Source of the DNA: Bartonella florencae
GTDB taxonomy: Bacteria > Pseudomonadota > Alphaproteobacteria > Rhizobiales > Rhizobiaceae
Assembly (NCBI RefSeq): GCF_000312525.1
Contig: NZ_HE997454.1
Coordinates: 49,913 to 113,912 of the forward strand
Length of the DNA stretch: 64,000 nt
Direction: 5' to 3'
In this document: positions 29,732 to 40,747 of the stretch, piece by piece
Layout: each line of letters starts with the position of its first letter
Position numbering within the stretch: position 1 is the first letter of the stretch
Notes under the pieces: generated by a model
What the model was told of the DNA's origin: nothing
Seen by the model: only the letters and a program-made list of their open reading frames with translations
Databases searched by the model: none
Position numbers and translations under genes: made by a program

Positions 29732-30751
29732 ATGGCAAACAAAATAAATGCACCAAATAACCCTCAGACATCTTCTCATATTGAAGAACATTCCTCACGA
29801 CAGGTAAATCATACGGAAAAACCCTCCCTGATAAATCATTTATTTTCATTTTTACGTCGGCGTAATTCTACATCACTGCGCGATGATCTTACCGTTGCTC
29901 TTACTACTGACAACAAAAAGGATACTGCCCCCTTCTCTCCTGAAGAACGCACGATGCTGCATAATATCTTACGCTTGCGTGAAGCACGCGTTGATGATGT
30001 TATGATTCCACGTTCTGAAATCGAAGCATTGGAAATCAATACTCCACTTGGGGAAGCTCTTAAATGTTTTGCAGAAATTGGTCATTCTCGCGTACCTGTT
30101 TACGCTGAAACTCTGGATGATCCACGAGGGATGATCCATATCCGCGATATTCTTAATTATATGACTCACTTTATTATTAACGCATCCCAAGCTGAACAGA
30201 AATCTGATTTTCTCCAGCTAAATCATATGCATTTACATACCCCAATTGGTGAATTGGATTTGGTTCGTGCTGTTCTTTTTGTTCCTAGTTCTATGCTCGC
30301 AAGCAAATTGTTAACCCGTATGCAAACAACACGAACACAAATGGCTTTGGTTATTGATGAACATGGGGGCACAGACGGTCTTGTTTCAATGGAAGATATT
30401 GTCGAATTGGTCGTTGGTGATATAGAAGATGAACATGATCATGTCGACAATGCTATCGTGCGCGAACCCAATAATAAATGGCTTGTTGACGCAAAAACCG
30501 AACTAGAAGATGTGGAAAAAGCACTTGGTCCTGATTTTATCGTCGGGGAATATGGTGATGAAGTTGATACCATTGGTGGTTTGATTGTCTCCATTCTTGA
30601 TCGCATTCCTGCAAAAGGTGAAGTTGTTGAAGCAGTTCCTGGTTATCAATTTCGTATTTTAGAAGCTGATAAACGCAGAATTAAGCGATTGCGTATTTTT
30701 CGTATTTCAGAAAATGAGAGTTTTGAGAAAAATGCTCCTTCTGAAAAATAG
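29732..30751 (+). CDS. corC: CorC/TlyC-type CBS-domain protein
   Basis: This is a 339-residue protein with a soluble N-terminus. A CBS pair covers about residues 80-215 (including VDDVMIPRSEIEAL and DEHGGTDGLVSMEDIVE), and the CorC_HlyC transporter-associated domain about 245-325 (IGGLIVSILDRIPAKGE). It lacks the DUF21 membrane domain, so it resembles E. coli CorC. Family members are linked with Mg/Co efflux; older annotations call it haemolysin. Its 3' end overlaps the lnt start by 38 bases. Confidence 0.9.
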   Translation: MANKINAPNNPQTSSHIEEHSSRQVNHTEKPSLINHLFSFLRRRNSTSLRDDLTVALTTDNKKDTAPFSPEERTMLHNILRLREARVDDVMIPRSEIEALEINTPLGEALKCFAEIGHSRVPVYAETLDDPRGMIHIRDILNYMTHFIINASQAEQKSDFLQLNHMHLHTPIGELDLVRAVLFVPSSMLASKLLTRMQTTRTQMALVIDEHGGTDGLVSMEDIVELVVGDIEDEHDHVDNAIVREPNNKWLVDAKTELEDVEKALGPDFIVGEYGDEVDTIGGLIVSILDRIPAKGEVVEAVPGYQFRILEADKRRIKRLRIFRISENESFEKNAPSEK

Positions 30752-32348
30752 TCAAACGCTTGTAAATCGTTTCATAGCTTTCTTATCCTCTCTTACCGGT
30801 TGGAAACGGCAAATGTGGGTGTTTTTATGTGGTGCGCTTACGTCTTTTGCACTCCCACCTTTTTATTTGACACCTCTGTGTTTTTTAACTTTCCCTGTCT
30901 TTATTGTTTTACTTGACACAATAAAGACCACTCAAAACATTAAAAAGCGCTTTTTAACCTACGCTTTTAGCTGTGGAAATTTTGGTTTTAGTTATTTTAT
31001 TTGTAGTCTTTGGTGGCTATGCAATGCCTTATTTGTAGATCCTGTTTCTTTTGGTTGGGCGGTACCATTTGCCATTTTTGGCCCTCCCCTCTACCTTGCT
31101 CTTTATTGGTTTTTTGCTGGATTTCTTGTTGGCTTGTTATGGACCAAAGGGATAGCGCGTTTTTTTATTCTAGCTTTTGCACTAGGACTAGCAGAATTGT
31201 TGCGCGCCCTCCTTTTCACAGGCTTTCCATGGAATGCTCTTGGCTATACAGCTATGCCAACCCCTATGCTCATGCAATCTGGTGCAATCGTGGGACTTTA
31301 CGGAATGAATATTCTTGCTGTCTTAGCCTATAGTTTCCCCACTGTTTTATTAACAGATGAAAAAAAGAAAACCGCACTTTTTCTTTGCTTATCGCTTATA
31401 CTCATTCACAGTGGTTTTGGATTCTACCGCCTCAATACTGCAGAAAACATCACTGATGGTCAAAAAAATCGTTATTGGGTACGCATTGTTCAACCTTCTA
31501 TACAGCAAAATATAAAACTGAATGATACAATACGAGAAGCTATATTTGAGGCTCATATGCGTTTGAGTACAACACCAACAGCAGCTCATAATAGAGAGCC
31601 TGACTTTATCATATGGCCAGAAGCGTCTATTCCTTATCTTCTCTCTGATAACTCTACAACCACAATGCGCATTGCTTCTCTTCTAAAACCAAAACAATGG
31701 GCTATTCTTGGTGCTATACGTGCTCATAATGATCCCCTTAATGAGCAAATACAATATTTTAATACAATTGCCGTAGTTAACAATAAAGGTGATATTTTAA
31801 ACACTTCTGACAAGCTGCACTTGGTTCCTTTTGGTGAATATCTTCCTTATCAAAATTTTTTGGAAAAAATTGGATTACATATCCTTGCTGATAATATAGG
31901 TGGATATAGTGCTGCGGATGTGCGCAAAATTGTCACAATGCCAAATGGATTTTCTTATCTTCCGCTGATTTGTTATGAAGTCATCTTTCCCAATGAAATG
32001 ACTTTTAAAGGCTCCTCTCCTCAAGCAATCATTAATATTACAAATGATGCATGGTTTGGTATAACACCTGGTCCATATCAACATCTTCAACAAGCACAGC
32101 TTCGTGCCGTTGAACTGGGAATTCCCCTCATACGAGCAGCCAATAATGGAATATCGGCTGTTATTGATTCTTATGGGCGAATCGTTGTAGCTCTCCAACA
32201 AAATGCTATTGGCATTATTGATTCACCAATTCCATCACCCATTACCCCCATAGGAAGCAATGGATACAGAATATTCTCTACTTTTATCTTATTTATTCTT
32301 ATGCTATTGTGCCGCATCGGTTTTGGTTCTACAAAACATCTTAAATGA
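30714..32348 (+). CDS. lnt: Apolipoprotein N-acyltransferase
   Basis: Inner-membrane enzyme that adds the third acyl chain to lipoproteins. About six helices at residues 30-240 precede a nitrilase-like domain with the catalytic triad Glu303 (WPEAS), Lys367 (SDKLHLVPFGEY) and Cys420 (ICYEVIFP). The 544 residues are full length. The first ATG overlaps corC; the ATG at 30732 is also possible. The corC-lnt order is conserved in many proteobacteria. Confidence 0.95.
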   Translation: MRVLRKMLLLKNSQTLVNRFIAFLSSLTGWKRQMWVFLCGALTSFALPPFYLTPLCFLTFPVFIVLLDTIKTTQNIKKRFLTYAFSCGNFGFSYFICSLWWLCNALFVDPVSFGWAVPFAIFGPPLYLALYWFFAGFLVGLLWTKGIARFFILAFALGLAELLRALLFTGFPWNALGYTAMPTPMLMQSGAIVGLYGMNILAVLAYSFPTVLLTDEKKKTALFLCLSLILIHSGFGFYRLNTAENITDGQKNRYWVRIVQPSIQQNIKLNDTIREAIFEAHMRLSTTPTAAHNREPDFIIWPEASIPYLLSDNSTTTMRIASLLKPKQWAILGAIRAHNDPLNEQIQYFNTIAVVNNKGDILNTSDKLHLVPFGEYLPYQNFLEKIGLHILADNIGGYSAADVRKIVTMPNGFSYLPLICYEVIFPNEMTFKGSSPQAIINITNDAWFGITPGPYQHLQQAQLRAVELGIPLIRAANNGISAVIDSYGRIVVALQQNAIGIIDSPIPSPITPIGSNGYRIFSTFILFILMLLCRIGFGSTKHLK

Positions 32349-32495
32349 TTCAAATGCCCATGTACGGTATTACATTGTGTATGCCGATAATATTGGGAAA
32401 AGTGTTACATATTATCTTAATTGTATGATAAACCAACTTTAGAGAAATCTGTTGTTGGTTTAGAAGAAAAGTGCTGGAAATTAAAGAGTTGCATT

Positions 32496-32906
32496 ATGGC
32501 CGAGACTAGAAAAAAACCCGATCCTATAGACATCTATGTTGGAACCCGTATTCGTTTGCGTCGTAATATTTTGGGACTTACTCAAGAAAAACTAGGTGAA
32601 AAATTAGGTGTCACCTTCCAGCAAATTCAAAAATATGAAAAAGGTACAAACCGTATTGGAGCAAGTCGTCTTCAAGCAATTGCAGAAATTATGGATGTTC
32701 CTGTTTCTTATTTTTTTGATAAAGGTCTGCAGACACAGCATGTAGAAGGCTTCGCTGAAAGTGATAATGATTTTATAGATTTTTGCTCCAGCAATGAAGG
32801 AATTCAATTGATGCGTGCTTTTACAAATATCTCTGATGCTAAAGTGCGTAGAAAAATTATTGACTTGGCAAAAGCACTTTCTGAAGAAGAACAAGCTATA
32901 AAATAA
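32496..32906 (+). CDS. XRE-family helix-turn-helix regulator (PhrR/PraR-like)
   Basis: DNA-binding protein of 136 residues, with the HTH near residues 16-70: IRLRRNILGLTQEKLGEKLG followed by the recognition helix in TFQQIQKYEKGTNRI. The C-terminal helix pair ends ALSEEEQAIK. Members of this group sit between lnt and metK across Hyphomicrobiales; rhizobial relatives (PhrR, PraR) regulate stress and surface genes. I chose the Met at 32496 (MAETRKKPDP) because it matches the family N-terminus; the open frame extends 25 codons further. Targets in this organism are unknown. Confidence 0.88.
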   Translation: MAETRKKPDPIDIYVGTRIRLRRNILGLTQEKLGEKLGVTFQQIQKYEKGTNRIGASRLQAIAEIMDVPVSYFFDKGLQTQHVEGFAESDNDFIDFCSSNEGIQLMRAFTNISDAKVRRKIIDLAKALSEEEQAIK

Positions 32907-32952
32907 AAATTACGTATTTTCTCTCAGTGATACTTATAAATGAGTATTGACG

Positions 32953-32983
32953 ATTTGCCATGTGCTTGGCAAATAGGAGCAGC
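32953..32983 (+). promoter_or_regulatory. Hairpin in the metK leader with pseudoknot potential
   Basis: ATTTGCC (32953-32959) pairs exactly with GGCAAAT (32968-32974), with an eight-base loop ATGTGCTT. The loop's TGCT could pair with AGCA just after the stem (32978-32981), giving an H-type pseudoknot. It sits 50 bases before the metK ribosome site. SAM-responsive leaders are common before metK in alphaproteobacteria, but I cannot match this to a named riboswitch class. Confidence 0.3.
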
Positions 32984-33033
32984 TTTAATAGACAATGAAT
33001 AAACCATTGGTTTTCTTTTTTGAAGGAGTTCCT

Positions 33034-34302
33034 ATGCCGCATCAAGATTATCTTTTTACGAGTGAGTCGGTATCAGAAGGACATCCTGATAAGATTTGCG
33101 ATCGTATTTCCGATGAAATCGTTGATATGGTCTATAGAGAAGCGCAAAAAACTGGTACAGACCCATGGTTGGTGCGGGTTGCATGTGAGACTCTTGTGAG
33201 TGTTAATCGTGTTGTTATTGCTGGTGAAGTACGTGTTCCTGATACACTCTTAAAAAGAGATAAAAATAAAAAATTTATCTACGATGAAACTGGCTGTCCA
33301 CTTATTAATCCTGCGCGTTTTCGTGCAGTAGCACGTCATGCTATTCGCGCAATTGGTTATGAACAAGCAGGTTTCCATTGGAAAACTGTTAAAATTGATG
33401 TTCTTTTACGTCCTCAATCAACAGACATTGCACGCGGTGTTGATAATGCTACAGATCGGCATGGTGAAGAAGGAGCAGGTGATCAGGGCATCATGTTTGG
33501 ATATGCTTGCCGTGACACACCGGATCTTATGCCTGCTCCCATTTATTATGCACATAAAATTCTCAAACTTCTTGCTGCAGCCCGCCATAAAGGAGAAGAA
33601 GAAACCGGAAAATTAGGACCAGATGCCAAAAGCCAAATAACAATACGGTATAAAGATGGAAAGCCCATAGAAGTAACGTCCATTGTTCTTTCAACACAAC
33701 ATTTAGATGAAAATTGGAATTCGGATAAAGTCCGTACAGTGGTTGAACCTTATATTCGTCAAGCTTTACATGATATTCCTATTTCTGCTCAATGTCGTTG
33801 GTATATTAACCCAACCGGAAAATTTGTTATCGGTGGTCCTCAAAGCGATGCTGGATTGACAGGGCGTAAAATTATCGTTGACACTTATGGAGGTGCAGCA
33901 CCTCATGGTGGAGGAGCCTTTTCAGGAAAAGATACAACAAAAGTTGATCGTTCCGCAGCCTATGCTGCGCGCTATCTGGCTAAGAATATTGTTGCAGCTG
34001 ATTTAGCAGAACGATGTACCATTCAACTCTCCTATGCAATTGGTATTGCGCAACCCTTATCCATTTATCTGAATCTCCACGGAACCGGAAAAGTTGATGA
34101 AAAAATTCTTGAAGCAACTATCCGCAAAATAATGGATCTTTCTCCGACTGGCATTCGAAAACATCTTAATCTCAATAAACCTATTTATACAAAAACAGCT
34201 GCTTATGGTCATTTTGGGCGTAAACCAAGACCTGATGGTTCGTTTTCATGGGAAAAAACGGATCTCGTTCAAGTGCTTCAAACAATGATTAAAATACCAT
34301 GA
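33034..34302 (+). CDS. metK: S-adenosylmethionine synthetase
   Basis: Makes S-adenosylmethionine from methionine and ATP. Motifs include the N-terminal [20 protein letters not shown], the hexapeptide region [12 protein letters not shown] and the phosphate loop [17 protein letters not shown] chose the ATG at 33034 because AAGGAG lies five bases upstream (33023-33028) and the protein then begins close to the conserved core; the frame is open from an ATG at 32995. The 422 residues are normal for alphaproteobacterial MetK. It overlaps trmB by four bases. Confidence 0.96.
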   Translation: MPHQDYLFTSESVSEGHPDKICDRISDEIVDMVYREAQKTGTDPWLVRVACETLVSVNRVVIAGEVRVPDTLLKRDKNKKFIYDETGCPLINPARFRAVARHAIRAIGYEQAGFHWKTVKIDVLLRPQSTDIARGVDNATDRHGEEGAGDQGIMFGYACRDTPDLMPAPIYYAHKILKLLAAARHKGEEETGKLGPDAKSQITIRYKDGKPIEVTSIVLSTQHLDENWNSDKVRTVVEPYIRQALHDIPISAQCRWYINPTGKFVIGGPQSDAGLTGRKIIVDTYGGAAPHGGGAFSGKDTTKVDRSAAYAARYLAKNIVAADLAERCTIQLSYAIGIAQPLSIYLNLHGTGKVDEKILEATIRKIMDLSPTGIRKHLNLNKPIYTKTAAYGHFGRKPRPDGSFSWEKTDLVQVLQTMIKIP

Positions 34303-35000
34303 ATGACCATAATACGCGCGTAAATAAAGCTTTCTTTGGTCGCCGACAAGGAAAACGGCTACGAGAAAGTCAACTTGCGCGTATAAAAATGCTGCTTCCA
34401 TCTTTTCATATTGATTTAAATAATCCTGCTCCCCTGAATCTCACATCCTTATTTCCTAGTAAAGTAAGAGAAGTTCGGCTTGAAATTGGTTTTGGTGGTG
34501 GTGAACATTTACTGCATGAAATGGAACATTTTCCACAAACTGGTTTTATTGGCATTGAGCCATTTATCAACGGCATGGCAAAAATATTGCTGTCTCTTGA
34601 ACAGCATAAACAATATCAAAATCAACTTCGCCTTTATGATGATGATGCAACAGCCCTCCTTGATTGGCTTCCAGATACATCACTTGATGGCATAGATCTT
34701 TTCTATCCTGATCCGTGGCCTAAAAAGAAACACTGGAAACGACGTTTTATCAATATAAAAAATCTTAACCGTTTTGCTCGTGTTCTTAAAACAGGGAAAA
34801 AATTGCGCTTTGCCAGCGATATAGACAGTTATGTAAACTGGACCCTCTATCATTGTGCACAATATAATTTCTTTGAGTGGGAAGCAGAAAATCCTAAGGA
34901 TTGGAAAATGCCTTATCCACTATGGATAAGTACGCGCTATGAAGCAAAAGCTCTACGTGAGGGACGAACACCTGCCTATCTCACCTTTATTAAGAAATAA
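34299..35000 (+). CDS. trmB: tRNA (guanine-N7-)-methyltransferase
   Basis: Methylates G46 of tRNA using S-adenosylmethionine. The SAM-binding [10 protein letters not shown] (about residues 66-75), the [13 protein letters not shown] segment and the catalytic [17 protein letters not shown] region around 145 are diagnostic. The 233 residues are complete. The four-base overlap with metK couples it to production of its own cofactor. Confidence 0.95.
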   Translation: MNDHNTRVNKAFFGRRQGKRLRESQLARIKMLLPSFHIDLNNPAPLNLTSLFPSKVREVRLEIGFGGGEHLLHEMEHFPQTGFIGIEPFINGMAKILLSLEQHKQYQNQLRLYDDDATALLDWLPDTSLDGIDLFYPDPWPKKKHWKRRFINIKNLNRFARVLKTGKKLRFASDIDSYVNWTLYHCAQYNFFEWEAENPKDWKMPYPLWISTRYEAKALREGRTPAYLTFIKK

Positions 35001-35082
35001 ATGATGGCCTGCTTTTCTTATAAACAACTTGAAAAATTTTGAATTTAAGAGTATCAGTAGTTGAATTCTTGGTCTTATGATG

Positions 35083-35112
35083 AAGAGTGGGACATTAGAC
35101 CCGCTCTTTTTT
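35083..35112 (+). terminator. Terminator-like hairpin in the rimP leader
   Basis: AAGAGTGGG (35083-35091) pairs with CCCGCTCTT (35100-35108) through nine pairs including one wobble, with an eight-base loop, and runs into six T bases. It lies 71 bases after trmB and 22 before the rimP start. It may end the metK-trmB transcript or act as an attenuator in the leader of rimP-nusA-infB, where premature terminators are known in proteobacteria. Confidence 0.75.
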
Positions 35113-35134
35113 AATGTCATAAAGCTAATGAAAG

Positions 35135-35779
35135 ATGACTTGGATAAAATGCATGAGCGAAACTGAAAAAATAAACGATCTTGATGAGCCGCGTCTGTTT
35201 GAAGAAGATGGCATCGAGGCACGCGTTGGTGTTCTTATCACACCATTGCTTAAGCCTTTAGGTTTTCGTTTGGTTCGCGTAAAACTTCTTGGCTTAAATG
35301 GTTTAACACTTCAAATTATGGCAGAACGCGCTGATGGTTCTATGACCGTAGAAGATTGTGAAACTGTTAGTCGAACTGTTTCACCCCTTCTCGATGTGCA
35401 AAATGTTATCGAACGCAAATATCATTTAGAAATTTCATCTCCTGGAATTGATCGTCCCTTGGTAAGGAAGTCTGACTTTTTTCATTGGCAAGGGCATCTT
35501 GCAAAGATTGAAACCAAAATAACAATTGATGGACGCAGAAAGTTTCGTGGAACTCTTACAAATATCACACAAGATGGATTTACTTTAAACACCGATAAAG
35601 CTGCTTATGGAGAAGCGATGTATGTCTCTATTCTCTTTTGTGATATCATAAATGCGCATTTGGTGCTGACAGACGAACTTATTCGCGATGCATTGAAAAA
35701 AAATAAAGATTTAAATCAACAATTCATTCCCGAAGATAATCCTCATATCTCAAAGCAGACGCCAGATTACAAAAATTAA
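35135..35779 (+). CDS. rimP: Ribosome maturation factor RimP
   Basis: Assists 30S subunit assembly. The N-terminal domain has the GFRLVRVKLLG strand and the DCETVSRTVSPLLD segment; the HLEISSPGIDRPL motif near residue 105 is diagnostic, followed by an SH3-like C-terminal domain. At 214 residues it has the usual alphaproteobacterial C-terminal extension. The ATG at 35153 (MSETEKIND) is an equally good start. First gene of the nusA-infB operon. Confidence 0.94.
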   Translation: MTWIKCMSETEKINDLDEPRLFEEDGIEARVGVLITPLLKPLGFRLVRVKLLGLNGLTLQIMAERADGSMTVEDCETVSRTVSPLLDVQNVIERKYHLEISSPGIDRPLVRKSDFFHWQGHLAKIETKITIDGRRKFRGTLTNITQDGFTLNTDKAAYGEAMYVSILFCDIINAHLVLTDELIRDALKKNKDLNQQFIPEDNPHISKQTPDYKN

Positions 35780-35826
35780 TATCACTGGGAAATGTCCATT
35801 ATGTGGCAAAAAGAAGGAGAAAATTG

Positions 35827-37458
35827 ATGGCTACAAGCGCTAACAGGCTTGAAATTCTGCAGATTGCAGATGCTGTTGCACGTGAAAAATCAATTGACCG
35901 TGAAATTGTCATTTCTGCGATGGCTGACGCTATTCAGAAAGCAGCACGTTCTCGTTATGGTCAAGAAACCAATATCCGTGCTGAAATCAATTCCAAAACA
36001 GGTGAAATTAAATTACAACGCCTACTCAAAATTGTTGATGTTGTTGAAGATTATACAAGTGAAATCACTTTGTCCGATGCACTCAAACGCCAAGCAGATG
36101 CAAAAATTGGTGATTTTTTTGCTGATCTCTTACCTCCTATGGATTTTGGGCGTATCGCAGCACAATCTGCTAAACAGGTTATTGTGCAAAAGGTACGCGA
36201 TGCAGAACGTGACCAACAATATGAAGAGTTTAAAAATAAAATTGGTGAAATTATTTCTGGTACAGTAAAACGTGTAGAATACGGCAATGTTATTGTTGAT
36301 CTGGGACGGGGCGAAGCTATCGTGCGTCGTGATGAATTAATTCCCCGTGAATCTTTCCGTTATGGAGACCGTATCCGTGCCTTTGTCAATGATGTGCACC
36401 GTGAATCACGTGGTCCACAAATTTTTCTTTCACGCACACATCCCCAATTTATGGTGAAGTTGTTTACCATGGAAGTACCAGAAATTTATGATGGTATTAT
36501 AGAAATTAAATCCGTTGCTCGTGATCCAGGTTCACGTGCTAAAATTGCTGTTGTCTCACGTGATGGTTCCATCGATCCTGTTGGAGCATGTGTAGGAATG
36601 CGAGGAAGCCGTGTACAAGCTGTAGTCGCAGAACTACAAGGTGAAAAAATTGATATTATTCCTTGGTCCCCTGATGCAGCAACATTTATCGTCAATGCAC
36701 TACAACCTGCTGAAGTTTCTAAAGTTGTACTTGATGAAGATGCAGAACGTATTGAAGTCATTGTGCCTGATGACCAACTTAGCCTTGCTATTGGACGACG
36801 TGGACAAAATGTTCGTTTAGCCTCCCAATTAACAGGGTGGAATATTGATATCTTAACGGAAAAGGAAGAATCTGAAAATCGTCAGAAAGAATTTACTGAA
36901 CGCAGTAAATTGTTTATGGAATCCTTAGATGTTGATGAAATGATCGGACAAGTTATGGCTTCAGAAGGTTTTTCTTCTATTGAGGAAATTGCCTATATTG
37001 ATCTCGAAGAAATAGCTTCTATTAATGGCTTTGATCATGAAACTGCTGGTGAAATCCAAAGCCGTGCACGCGAATATCTCGATCATCAAGAAAAAGAACT
37101 TGATGAAAAACGCAGGAAACTCGGTGTTTGTGATGAATTGCGAACACTTCCTGGAATGACAAGTGCTATGTTGGTCGCTGTTGGTGAAGATGGTGTAAAA
37201 ACAATGGAAGACTTTGCTGGCTATGCAGTGGACGATTTGGCAGGATGGAGAGAACGTAAAGAAGGTCAAATACAAAATTTTTCTGGTGTTTTGACCCCAT
37301 TTGATATTACACGTGCTGATGCAGAAGCTATGGTTTTAGCAGCACGTGTGCAAGCAGGTTGGATAGACCAAGCTGATCTTGTTACAGAAACCCCTGCAGA
37401 GAATGAAAACTCTGTAAAAGATGAAAAAATAGATGATTTGAACGTGGATACACTTTAA
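35827..37458 (+). CDS. nusA: Transcription termination/antitermination factor NusA
   Basis: RNA polymerase-binding elongation factor. The N-terminal domain starts MATSANRLEILQIADAVARE, followed by S1 (about 135-200), KH1 and KH2 (about 230-345, with VGACVGMRGSRVQAV and LAIGRRGQNVRLA), and a C-terminal helix-hairpin-helix repeat region. I chose the ATG at 35827 because AAGGAG stands seven bases upstream; the frame extends eight codons further. The 543 residues fit. The next gene starts immediately after its stop. Confidence 0.96.
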   Translation: MATSANRLEILQIADAVAREKSIDREIVISAMADAIQKAARSRYGQETNIRAEINSKTGEIKLQRLLKIVDVVEDYTSEITLSDALKRQADAKIGDFFADLLPPMDFGRIAAQSAKQVIVQKVRDAERDQQYEEFKNKIGEIISGTVKRVEYGNVIVDLGRGEAIVRRDELIPRESFRYGDRIRAFVNDVHRESRGPQIFLSRTHPQFMVKLFTMEVPEIYDGIIEIKSVARDPGSRAKIAVVSRDGSIDPVGACVGMRGSRVQAVVAELQGEKIDIIPWSPDAATFIVNALQPAEVSKVVLDEDAERIEVIVPDDQLSLAIGRRGQNVRLASQLTGWNIDILTEKEESENRQKEFTERSKLFMESLDVDEMIGQVMASEGFSSIEEIAYIDLEEIASINGFDHETAGEIQSRAREYLDHQEKELDEKRRKLGVCDELRTLPGMTSAMLVAVGEDGVKTMEDFAGYAVDDLAGWRERKEGQIQNFSGVLTPFDITRADAEAMVLAARVQAGWIDQADLVTETPAENENSVKDEKIDDLNVDTL

Positions 37459-38094
37459 ATGAATGAACGGACTTGCATTGTGACCAGAAAAAGTGCTTCA
37501 GCAGAAACGCTGATCCGCTTTGTCATTGGTCCCAATAATCAAATTGTCCCCGATCTTAAAGCTAATTTGCCAGGACGAGGGGTTTGGGTTTCTGCTCGTC
37601 ATTCTGTCATTGAGAAAGCAATCAAACAAAAAGCTTTTCAAAGAAGTTTTAAAACAGAGGTTGAAGTTACGCCAAATCTTGCGCATATTGTCGATACACT
37701 TTTGTTAAAATCTACTCTTACAAGCCTTTCTATGGCGAGGAAAGCAGGTGCCATTGTTATGGGAGCAACAAAAGTTGATGCTGCTATCCGCTTTGGTCAA
37801 GTTATTCTCGTACTTCATGCTAAAGAAACGACAGAAGATGGAAAACGAAAAATTGCACAAGCTATCCATACAGTACAACAACAAACAAATCGGAATATAA
37901 AAACTATATCTTTATTTACAAGTGATGAAATGCGGGTGGCTTTTGGCGCTAATCCTGTTATGCATGCAGCCTTATTAGACATTAAAGCTGCCGAAGGGTT
38001 TCTCAAAACGATACATAAACTACTCGTCTATCGTGATGAAAAACACAGCAAGTCTGGTGAGATGACGGCCAAAGCCGTGAAGGAAGTACAATGA
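37459..38094 (+). CDS. YlxR (DUF448)-L7Ae fusion RNA-binding protein
   Basis: Two-domain protein of 211 residues. The N-terminal YlxR domain (about 1-85) has the ERTCIVTR start and the [10 protein letters not shown] motif. The second domain (about 90-190) resembles the L7Ae/L30e RNA-binding fold ([20 protein letters not shown]). Both domains occur separately between nusA and infB in Firmicutes; the fused form is normal in alphaproteobacteria. It directly abuts nusA and overlaps infB by four bases, so it is likely translated with them. Confidence 0.9.
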   Translation: MNERTCIVTRKSASAETLIRFVIGPNNQIVPDLKANLPGRGVWVSARHSVIEKAIKQKAFQRSFKTEVEVTPNLAHIVDTLLLKSTLTSLSMARKAGAIVMGATKVDAAIRFGQVILVLHAKETTEDGKRKIAQAIHTVQQQTNRNIKTISLFTSDEMRVAFGANPVMHAALLDIKAAEGFLKTIHKLLVYRDEKHSKSGEMTAKAVKEVQ

Positions 38095-40610
38095 GTGAAA
38101 AGAACAACGACAAAATAACAGTCAAAAGGACACTAACTTTAAAGAAGTCAGTCCTAGAAACGAGTACGGTTAAACAAAATTTTAGCCATGGCCGTACAAA
38201 AGCTGTGGTTGTCGAAACCAAACGGCGCAAAATTACGCGTCCTGATGAAAAAGTTGAAATACAACAGCCAATTACAAAACCGCATGTAGCTTCCCAACGC
38301 TCTAAACCACGATTTGAGGAAGCTAAACCGAGTAAGCCTGTCGCTAAAAACAATCTATCGTCTGCTGAAATGGAAGCAAGACTTCGTGCATTAGAAGAAG
38401 CGCATATCCAAGAAAAAATAATGCGTGAACAAGCCGAAGAAGAAAAACGTGCAAAAGAACGTGAAGAAAGTTTAAAACAGTCAATTCAAGAAACTAAAAT
38501 ACATCAAGAAGAAGAAAATATACTGGAAGAGACGCCGTCTCTTAGCTCTGCGCCCTCCCTTATAGAAGCTATAGATATTCCTATCACGCCTAAAAATACT
38601 GCTGTAATTGAAAAACGTAAAGCAGATGAGAATAAAGAAGAAGATCGACATAGTCGACGCGCTAACCCTGCTAAATCAGAAGTACGTGTACCAAAGGTTG
38701 TAAAAGGAGCAGATGAGCGACGCCGTGGAAAACTCACTCTCAATAGCGCTCTGGACGAAGAAGGAAATGCACGTGGGCGCTCAATGGCTGCTATGCGACG
38801 CAGGCAAGAAAAATTTAAACGCGCACAAAACCAAGAACCAAGAGAAAAAATTTCTCGCGAAGTTGTTCTTCCTGAAACCATTACAATTCAAGAACTTGCA
38901 CAGCGTATGACGGAACGTTCCGTTGATGTCATTAAATTTCTGATGAAACAGGGACAAATGATGAAACCTGGCGATGTTATTGATGCAGATGTTGCTGAAC
39001 TTATCGCCGTTGAATTTGGTCACACTGTTAAACGTGTTTTAGAATCTGACGTAGAAGAAGGCATCTTTAATATTGCTGATGATCCTCAAAAAGTGCAGCC
39101 GCGTCCACCCGTTGTAACAATTATGGGTCATGTTGACCATGGAAAAACTTCTCTTCTTGATGCTATTCGAAAAGCTAATGTTGTTTCTGGTGAAGCTGGT
39201 GGTATTACGCAGCATATCGGTGCTTATCAAGTAGAACAAAACGGTCAAAAGATTACCTTTATTGATACACCAGGACATGCTGCTTTCACGGCTATGCGCG
39301 CTCGTGGTGCCCGTGTTACCGATATTGCTGTTCTGGTTGTCGCTGCTGATGATAGTGTCATGCCACAAACAATTGAATCGATAAATCATGCCAAAGCCGC
39401 TGGTGTACCTATTATTGTTGCTATCAACAAAATTGATAAACCAGCTGCGAATGCACAGAAAGTGCGTACAGAACTTCTACAGCACGAAGTGTTTGTTGAA
39501 ACTATGGGTGGTGAAACTTTGGACGTTGAAGTTTCTGCTAAAACTGGCCAACATCTTGATAAACTTCTCGAAGCTATTCTTCTTCAAGCTGAAATTCTTG
39601 ATCTCAAAGCAGACCCTCAGCGAACCGCAGAGGGTGTTGTTATTGAAGCCAAACTGGATCGGGGACGTGGGTCTGTTGCAACAGTTCTTGTTCAAAAAGG
39701 TACATTGCATCCTTCTGATATTATTGTTGCCGGTAATGAGTGGGGACGCGTACGTGCTTTGATTGACGATCATGGTCGTCACGTTAAAGAAGCCGTTCCC
39801 TCTACACCTATTGAAATTTTGGGTATGCAAGGAACACCACAAGCTGGTGATCGTTTCGCTGTTGTCACTCATGAAGCAAAAGCACGAGAAATTGCTGAAT
39901 ACCGTCAGCGACTAGCACGTGATAAAGCTGTAGCTCGACAAACTGGTTCTCGTGGTTCTCTTGAACAGATGATGAGTAAATTACAAACCACTGGTGTTAA
40001 AGAATTTCCTCTTATCATTAAAGGAGATGTACAGGGGTCAATTGAAGCAATCGCTTCGGCATTAGAAAAACTAGGAAATGAAGAGGTGCGGGCGCGCATT
40101 GTCCATTCCGGTGCTGGAGGTATCACTGAGAGTGATATTTCTCTTGCTGAAGCTTCTAACTCGGCTGTGATTGGTTTTAATGTTCGTGCTAATAAACAGG
40201 CACGTGATTCTGCTAAAACACAAGGAATTGAAATTCGTTATTATAACATCATCTATGATCTTGTTGATGATATCAAAGCTGCCATGTCAGGGTTGCTCTC
40301 ACCAGAACAGCGTGAGACTTTCCTTGGTAATGCTGAAATTTTAGAAGTCTTTAACATTACAAAAATCGGAAAAGTTGCAGGTTGTCGCGTTACAGAAGGT
40401 AAAATAGAACGGGGAGCTGGTGTTCGCCTTATCCGTGATAATATTGTCATTCATGAAGGAAAACTTAAAACACTCAAACGCTTCAAAGATGAGGTCAATG
40501 AAGTGCAAAGTGGTCAGGAATGTGGAATGGCTTTCGAAAACTATGAAGACATACGCGCGGGAGACGTTATTGAAACCTTCCGTATCGAACACATTAACCG
40601 CACATTATAA
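38091..40610 (+). CDS. infB: Translation initiation factor IF-2
   Basis: GTPase that places initiator tRNA on the 30S subunit. A charged, variable N-terminal region (to about residue 250) is followed by the IF2_N segment, the G domain with GHVDHGKTS at 346-354, DTPGH and NKID, and then domains II-IV. The 839 residues are normal for this group. It lies in the rimP-nusA-ylxR-infB-rbfA-truB operon. Confidence 0.97.
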   Translation: MSEKNNDKITVKRTLTLKKSVLETSTVKQNFSHGRTKAVVVETKRRKITRPDEKVEIQQPITKPHVASQRSKPRFEEAKPSKPVAKNNLSSAEMEARLRALEEAHIQEKIMREQAEEEKRAKEREESLKQSIQETKIHQEEENILEETPSLSSAPSLIEAIDIPITPKNTAVIEKRKADENKEEDRHSRRANPAKSEVRVPKVVKGADERRRGKLTLNSALDEEGNARGRSMAAMRRRQEKFKRAQNQEPREKISREVVLPETITIQELAQRMTERSVDVIKFLMKQGQMMKPGDVIDADVAELIAVEFGHTVKRVLESDVEEGIFNIADDPQKVQPRPPVVTIMGHVDHGKTSLLDAIRKANVVSGEAGGITQHIGAYQVEQNGQKITFIDTPGHAAFTAMRARGARVTDIAVLVVAADDSVMPQTIESINHAKAAGVPIIVAINKIDKPAANAQKVRTELLQHEVFVETMGGETLDVEVSAKTGQHLDKLLEAILLQAEILDLKADPQRTAEGVVIEAKLDRGRGSVATVLVQKGTLHPSDIIVAGNEWGRVRALIDDHGRHVKEAVPSTPIEILGMQGTPQAGDRFAVVTHEAKAREIAEYRQRLARDKAVARQTGSRGSLEQMMSKLQTTGVKEFPLIIKGDVQGSIEAIASALEKLGNEEVRARIVHSGAGGITESDISLAEASNSAVIGFNVRANKQARDSAKTQGIEIRYYNIIYDLVDDIKAAMSGLLSPEQRETFLGNAEILEVFNITKIGKVAGCRVTEGKIERGAGVRLIRDNIVIHEGKLKTLKRFKDEVNEVQSGQECGMAFENYEDIRAGDVIETFRIEHINRTL

Positions 40611-40747
40611 AATAATCCCGTGGAATCCTGTGGCTTTTCTCAATCAAAAAATGAAGAAAGTTATTGGATTTATATGAAACGCCTTTGTTCTTTCTTAATC
40701 TTTTAAGATGGTTAAAAGAAGGGATGTTGTAATAAGGATAAGATTTT

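Noticed and set aside
39477-39872. 131-codon minus-strand frame within infB
   Set aside because: Antisense shadow of the IF-2 domain II region; no ribosome site and no independent signature.
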